From Blasia pusilla (lineage: Eukaryota; Marchantiophyta; Marchantiopsida; Blasiales), in the NCBI GenBank assembly GCA_050084515.1, contig CM114274.1:2356001-2420000 (forward strand): a stretch of DNA of 64,000 nucleotides. The letters run 5' to 3'. Shown here piece after piece: positions 57,640 to 64,000 of this stretch (positions are counted from its first letter, which is position 1; each line of letters opens with the position of its first letter). The notes under the pieces were generated by a model. The model saw only the letters and a list, made by a program, of their open reading frames with translations. It was not told the DNA's origin and did not search any database. A program made the translations under genes and the position numbers.

Positions 57640-59190
57640 AAGGTTCGTTGCATCGGCTTGTGGCCACACCTCAAGGTGATCCTATGGGTGGCCCACTCTT
57701 TGCCATTGCCCACTTTCGTGCCCTTCAAGCATCACCCAAGCATTTCCATCTTGTTTTTTCCCTTCTATTGCTGATGACGCTCATATTATAGATCCTCCTT
57801 CTGAAGTGGTTCCTGCTTATACCCATTTTGTGGAGCAACTATCTTTCTTAAACCTTAAAGTCCAACCTAGTAAATGTGGAGTATAGTCTCCTTCATGCCT
57901 TCCCTCAACATTCACCCCACCTACTCTTGATTTTCCCGTCTACTTTGAAGGGGTTAAGGTTCTTGGGGTCCCAATTGGCTTCATTGACTATGTCTCAAAG
58001 TTCTTGGATGAGGCCTTTTTGAAAGAGGTGGAATGGCTTCATTTGTAACCTCATCTAGGGGATCCCCAAGTGGCTTATGGGATTCTCTCCCAATGTTTTC
58101 TATGACGTCCTTTCTACCTGCTTTGCACTTGTCCTTCCACTTTAAGGTTCTTACATCGGTTGGCCTCTTTTGACACTTCTATCTTGGCAACTTTTGGTCA
58201 ACTTCTTGGCCCGAATACCTTTGAGGGAGAGGATGGTGTCTTTGCTTCACAAAACGCTATCTTGCCTATTTCTTTTGGAGGGGTGGGACTATCCTCCACA
58301 GTCGCACCTACTCACGTAGCCTTTTTGGGGAGTTGGGCATTGGTAGCACCGATTATGGCTTCAAGGTTTCTCCAAGGAGCTAGATACACCTATCTTGATG
58401 GATCATATCGCCCATGTAGAGGAGGGGAACTTGTTATTTCAACAATAATTGAGATCTGCACGAGCTCTTCTCCCTCTTGCTACACAAGAAATTCTACCCC
58501 CTTTCAGTCAATTGATTACGGAAGGGCTTGATCAACTTCAAGAGCATATCTCCGAGAATCTGCATCAAATCAACTTTTCCAGCTTTCTCTCCAAGGCATC
58601 CTCTAACGCTCATCAAGCTCGTATGTGTTCATGTGTGGGTAACAGATCGGGGGCGTGGCTTATTGCAAATCCTCTTATTCTTCCATTTTGTCCTTCTCAA
58701 AGTTTATTCTTGACAGCTTTGCGATTACGTATTGGACTTCCCCATCCTTCTCTGTTAGGTGTGCCAAATTGTGTATGATCCCATTAATGCCAAGGGTATC
58801 CATATTCTCCGATGTGCACATGGTGGAGAATGAACGGCCACACATGATGTCATTAGAGAAGCGATAGCATCGGTGGTTCGTACTACAGGATATATCGTTG
58901 GGCAAGAGCAACTCCATGTCCTACCTTCAACCACACAAGCAACCTTTCGTCCGAGAATGGATCTTGTTATGTCTTGAGGTGGATTCCGTACACTAGGTGA
59001 TGTGGTGGTTGCTGATCCAACACGTTGTGACTTGGTGTGTCAAGCCGCACATACCAAAGGTTTGGCGGCCGAGGCTGCAGCAAGAATCAAGGAGTTAAGT
59101 TATGTTGTGAGACACGTGACGGATGGATTTATTCCTTTTGTAGTGGAAATATTCGGTTATTTACATGTTTTTTTTATACTTTCCTAAAAA
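57640..59190 (+). pseudogene. LINE-like reverse transcriptase remnant
   Basis: Blocks in shifting frames: QGDPMGGPLFAIAHFRALQA (RT region), ADDAHIIDPP (a form of the catalytic ADD motif), FGGVGL ... AFLGSWA (about 58275-58340), CAHGGE ... DVIREAI (about 58818-58860), LGDVVVADPTRCDLV (about 58995) and VEIFGYLH (about 59142). The order matches the C-terminal half of plant non-LTR-type RT proteins with a Cys/His knuckle and terminal nuclease-like domain, as I remember them. Many stops and indels; the 5' half is not recognisable. Confidence 0.65.
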
Positions 59191-59591
59191 CATGTGCTCA
59201 CCACTCCCTCGAGAATCATCATCTTGCCCCTTCTCGTAGTCCTTCTCTCTGTATAGTTACTACTTATTTTCGGCAATACATCTCAGTGGCCTTACAATAT
59301 GCACACGCCTTGGCATTGATACGTCATGCGGAGGTGGTGGGGGGTCGCTCGCCTCATCGTCCATTCACGTCTGACCAACCACTCGTGTTCTTGTGAGATT
59401 TGTTTCATGCTATCAATCGTGAAGCTCGTTGAGTCGATGTTTGTGTGCTTTTTGCCATTTTATTTTTGCATTCTTTTATGAATTTTTTGACTCCTCTTTT
59501 GAGATGTTATTACCTTTCTTTGTCCTCTCTTGAGGTTTATTTTATAATAAAGTGGATATACCTATATAATTCGGGGCGGAAATAATGGGGA

Positions 59592-62500
59592 CTAGTAAGG
59601 AATACGAAGGATGCAAGTAGGAAAAAGGGTATCATATACAAATGTGAATCTGATTTTTGAATTTTATTTCATCCAAGTATTTCTTTATACATTACATTCC
59701 ATGTATAATCACCTTCTTTATTTGAATGTTCATTGCTTCCAATTGTAATATGGATAGAATTTCTCTTTCCTACTCTAGAGAATGCTACATACAATTGGTC
59801 ATGAGAAAATACAGGAATAAGCAAGTAAATGCCCACCTTTTGCAAAGTTTGACCTTGGGACTTATTGATAGTCATAGCAAAAGCCGGTCAAATAGGAAAT
59901 TAAAACCTATGTAAATCAAATGGCAAACCTGAATCTGATGCAATCAATGGGATACGTGGAATAAAAACTCGATCTCCAATATTATTTCTTTTGATAATTT
60001 CAGCATCTATGCAATGTTGCATAAATCCACGAATCACCAATCTTGTCCCGTTTGCTTGTCTATTTTCTCCATTCATGTTTCGTAACATCATGATTAGTGC
60101 ACCAATCTTCAAACAAAATCGGTGCGGGGGAAGTCCTGAAAGCAAGTATGTGTTCAAAAATTCAGTTGGATATATATGAGTCATCCCCTCGTTTGGAATA
60201 GAGTCGACGATGAGGTAAACTTGCTCTTGTACACAAAAGGTAATGAGGTAATAAGGTAATATTAATATCCAAACTTCCCAAAGAATGTTTCTAAAGGTTA
60301 AAGGGATTACCTCTCCTGGAAACCGCGACATTACACTTGCATTTATGTCATCAACATCTTTATTTCTCATAGTCAAAATTTCCGTATCTCTCAAGAAATC
60401 GATGTCATTGAATTCGCATGGAAAATTTCCATATATCAAATCAATAAGATCATATATCTTATTACTTTTAGTAACAATTTCAGATGATGAATTATAAAGT
60501 CTTCTCCCAAATGAGGATACAAAGGTACACGACCCTCTCCCACTTCTAATAACCAATCAGCAAAAGTTTGTTGTTCACTAAGCAAGTGACCTTCCAGCCT
60601 TTGAACTCCCATGTTTGGTGTCAACTTCATGACCTTTACATTAGACCAAACAGATGACCTCTTTATGGTAGCTTGGATGATTTGCGGCCGATCCCCATGA
60701 CGAACAACAGGCAACACTTGATGAAAATTACCATCGAATACTATAAGTTTTCCACCAAATGATAATTATTGTAGATCATCATAAAAAACTCCCATAATAT
60801 CTTGTAAAGTTTGATTTACTGCCTCAAATGCATGACGAGGAGCCATATGAGCTTTGTCCCATATAATAAGCATTGGATCACGGATTAAGGGCGCTCCATC
60901 ACTATTAATCGCTAAACTACAATTAAAAAAAGGGAATAAATTCAAGTTGAGAGAGATGACGAAAAGGTTGGAGATGGAAGACCCAAGTTGAGAGAGGACT
61001 CAAAGCCTTGAGACAAGTATGCTAGGGTGCCCCTAAAATTGGAGGTAATTAAAATTTGTGCATCACCATAATTGGCTCTTACTTGCAAGTAGAGCTCTTA
61101 TGAAGATTGATGGGGATTATGAATTGCAAATGTGCAGTACGTCCTTCGTCTAACATAGTAACAATATAGCAGTTGTTTCGAATGCTGCCACAACCAAAGC
61201 TATACCTCTTTCACTCCTTACACTTGCAAGCAGAAGATTATATATAAATGTTTTTCCCGTTCCACCTAGGTCATCGATGAAAAAAAATCTTGGATATGGT
61301 AGAGCATCCAAGCATATTTGATCAAGCTCATCATGTATAGCATTCCAAATAATACGTTGTCCTTTATTTAGATACACTTCTCCCAATTTCACTTGCTCAA
61401 ATATTTCTTGCGTATCATACAATATCTCTTATTCCTCCAAATATGAATTTGATTGAAGGCGTTGGAAGTCAGGTTGGGGCATGTTTGGAAAGTCAAACAA
61501 TCTTTTTCCTTGATCTTGTAAATAATAATGGACTTCCAACAATGCAGTATTAACCATAGCATCTTCAACGGAAAGATTAGGAATTCCAGTTTTCTACAAG
61601 ATAGGATGATAACCCAAAATTGGTTAGAATGTTGAATGCTCAATAGAAGATACTATTAGGAAAAAACAATGATGCAAGGATACTAAGAAATTCTTACCTG
61701 ACGTCATTCATATAAGAGATCTTCTACCAATGGAACCAAGAATTGGCTCCAAAGTGTTATAGGTTGAGCAGGTGTGCTGTACGCTAGAATAATTGCAAAT
61801 AGGCGACGAAGTGAAGAACCTGTACGAATTGTAGAAGCTTCTTCAAAGCAAGAGAACACTTCCCTATCATCCTTAAGAAGTCCTAATTGGATAACAGCCT
61901 CCTTGAATGTCGGACATAATACCCCATTAATAGCTCTCAAGCATTTGTACATACTTGCTCCTCGAACATGATGGAGAAGTAATCTCAACCAATGACGTTC
62001 TCCTTCACCTATGAGGAAGTAAACTAAATGAGTTTATCCCAACATAGAGATACATTGCTTTAGAGGTGGAATATAAAAGCAATTATATACAAAGAAGTTT
62101 TGAGCATTTACCTGGATGAGTAAGATATAAGCGGCCAATGGGATGGCCACATCCATTTTGTTTTTGTACCGTACGAATCCATCTCTTGTTACTCCAACGA
62201 TAATAAGAAGGAAAATCTATGTATAGATATTTTCGAGCACTGGAGTCAAATAGATTGGTTGCAAACCATTGGGTCTATGTTGTCTCTCTTTTTAGTTGCA
62301 AAATATCTCCAGGAGCGTCAACATCATTGAAGTAGACTAATTTTTGTTCGAGAAGATTGACTGCTAGTCGTACGATACTTGGAAGAGTTCAACACGTAGA
62401 CTAAACTTAAAGAGACGCCAACATACCTCCGAAGAAGATATATATCTGGAATAATAAGAATTCCAAGATATATATTTTATTACTTCATATCATTGTTGAG

Positions 62501-64000
62501 AAATAAAATATAATGCATCAGTGAAGGCAATCCACAAAATCATACCTCGCATCAAGATATGACCTTGTATCGTCAATAACTTTGATTACATTGGATGTAT
62601 CCATATCCTTTGACAACTTAAATGACATAGCATCATATCCCTTATAAACATATTTTTATAAGTACTTGACGGCAGAAACACTACTTGTAATCTCCAAATT
62701 AATGTGACAATCGAGGAGGGTACATAACATCGGATTGTAAGGCTCAACCCGAAAATTATCCAATGAATGTTCGCTCTTTATTATTGCCCTTCCATTCTCC
62801 AATCTACAAAAACACAATAATAATCGTAATGAATCATGAATACATATGCCTTCAAAATAAAAGGATTCTTATCTACGATATATCAGATAACCATCTTCTT
62901 TTTCGGTAGCATTGACCGCAAAAGCTTTAGGATAGCCTTTTGTATATTTTTTTTCCTTATCCATACATGATGCATTTGGATTTAATGGTCCACATGGCCC
63001 GTGAACCATGCAATTAGCAGCTGTAGAATATAACCTTGGATGGGTAGATTGATCAATGATTTTAGCTGCAATGATCGATCATAATCAATTTTGGTACGTG
63101 GCTTATCCTCATGACCTAAAATAATAAGGAGGTGCATATGCGGCAATCCTCTCTTTTGGAATTCCACCACATAGATGCATCCTCCAACTTGGCCTGATAT
63201 CTACATCTTGATGATAAGTCATAACAAGAAGAAAATTTGATTTGGCCAGCTACATACTTACCAAATCTGGTCAGTCTGCAGCTGATTGGCCAAGTAATAG
63301 GGCTGATGTAATCTCCTCCCACTTTGCATAGCATGTCATGGTTAAGAAGTAGTTAGGCTTCCCCAAATGTCGTAAAATTTCCATTGCATCCTGATACAAT
63401 TGATACATATGATGTGGCCCTCCAGTAAGTGAAGAAGGTAATATAATGCGTCTCCCAAGCCTTCGGCTATCCGCATCTTGTTGATGCATGGCATCCTTTA
63501 CACCTTAATATACATGTTTTGAAGTCGAAAATATGCAAATTGCAAGGCCGTAATACATTTTGTTCTTCTTTCCTCAACAACACCACCATCAACTTTGTCC
63601 TCATCCATGCAATCATTTGAAGGTTCAAGATATCCCTCCTCCCCATGAATAATGTGGCCCAATCGTTGGGATTCTCTATAGCCTTCGATTCGCCCAAAGG
63701 GTATTCCAGGATTCCAACCTGCTTCACCATAGATAAATAATAGAACAAATTGTAAGGGAATATATGCTTCATTGAGGTCGGATATACGTTTGACTCCTCC
63801 TCCATGTCGTCATACAATTATATCATGATGCTCAACGTGTCCACTTCCATCACTTGGAAGAATAGGAGCAACCTCATCAGCAATTGGTAAGTTATAATGC
63901 TTTGCATCAAGACCTCTCTTACTTGCCTTGAGGATAATCCGCATATTAAGATCACTTGCTTCATATGCCATATGACGAAAGATCTTCACATATGGATTAT
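59592..64000 (-). mobile_element. Helitron, longer copy (continues past the window)
   Basis: Minus-strand element whose 3' end should be CTAG (plus 59595-59592) followed by T, by alignment with the 24.6-kb copy. It contains Rep (HUH) and Pif1 helicase sequence. The 5' terminus lies beyond 64000. No clear hairpin before the CTRR end. Confidence 0.7.
59650..63990 (-). pseudogene. Helitron RepHel protein, decayed
   Basis: From the 5' side on the minus strand: N-terminal region with RGLDAKHYNLPIADEVA (about 63930-63880). The HUH motif region reads VEFQKRGLPHMHLLI (about 63170-63125). The Rep tyrosine block near 62670 reads AVKYL, stop, KYVYKGYD. Then come GEGER, LRLLLHHVRGAS and NGVLCPTFKEA, a degraded Walker A (DDLGGTGKTF, about 61290-61255), HQVLPVVRHGDRPQ, and the C-terminal INKSQGQTLQKVGIYL with SHDQLYVAFSRV near 59790. 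A GT-AG intron lies at 62009-62111, matching the intron in the other copy. Family role: rolling-circle transposition. Stops, a lost Walker A glycine and a lost tyrosine make it inactive. Confidence 0.85.

Overview
The window looks like nuclear DNA of a land plant. It holds two intact intron-rich genes, a plant-type GH9 endoglucanase and a KEA4/5/6-type K+/H+ antiporter, in a background of LTR-retrotransposon, Helitron and LINE-like debris. The base composition is AT-rich, with GC-richer islands around the two genes and inside the largest retrotransposon. I cannot name the species. A seed-free plant such as a bryophyte or lycophyte is plausible but unproven.

Layout. 1-12 kb is gene-free, with a solo LTR with TTTAC target duplication (1753-2782), fragments and a solo copy of a second LTR family (3558-3945, 9494-10114), a ~190-bp tandem repeat (5040-5800), degenerate telomere-like DNA (7840-8260) and a GC-rich dispersed repeat. 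12.16-22.17 kb (minus) is a complete eight-exon GH9 gene of 505 residues. 24.6-27.5 kb (minus) is a 5'-truncated Helitron with a Pif1-type helicase. 27.5-29.7 kb holds LTR pieces and an inverted integrase fragment. 29.9-42.9 kb is a nest of retroelements. 43.55-51.84 kb (plus) is a complete 20-exon KEA-type gene of about 609 residues; every splice junction keeps the frame. 52-57.6 kb has no recognisable gene. 57.6-59.2 kb is a LINE-like reverse transcriptase remnant. 59.6-64 kb (minus) is a larger Helitron copy that runs off the window.

The most unusual object is the Ty3/Gypsy-type element at 32.5-41.0 kb. Its Pol reads, in one frame, a DNMT3-like cytosine-5 methyltransferase, reverse transcriptase, RNase H, integrase and a C-terminal PHD finger. 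The order and frame are kept from 35.38 to 40.08 kb, interrupted only by eleven nonsense codons (six TAG, five TGA, no TAA). That is the pattern expected from C-to-T decay at CHG and CG methylation sites. A second integrase copy in the window carries TAG at two places where this element has CAG.

The nest can be ordered in time. A Gypsy Gag-RT fragment was split by a ~1.0-kb solo LTR (5-bp duplication TGAAG), and that LTR was then split by the methyltransferase element.
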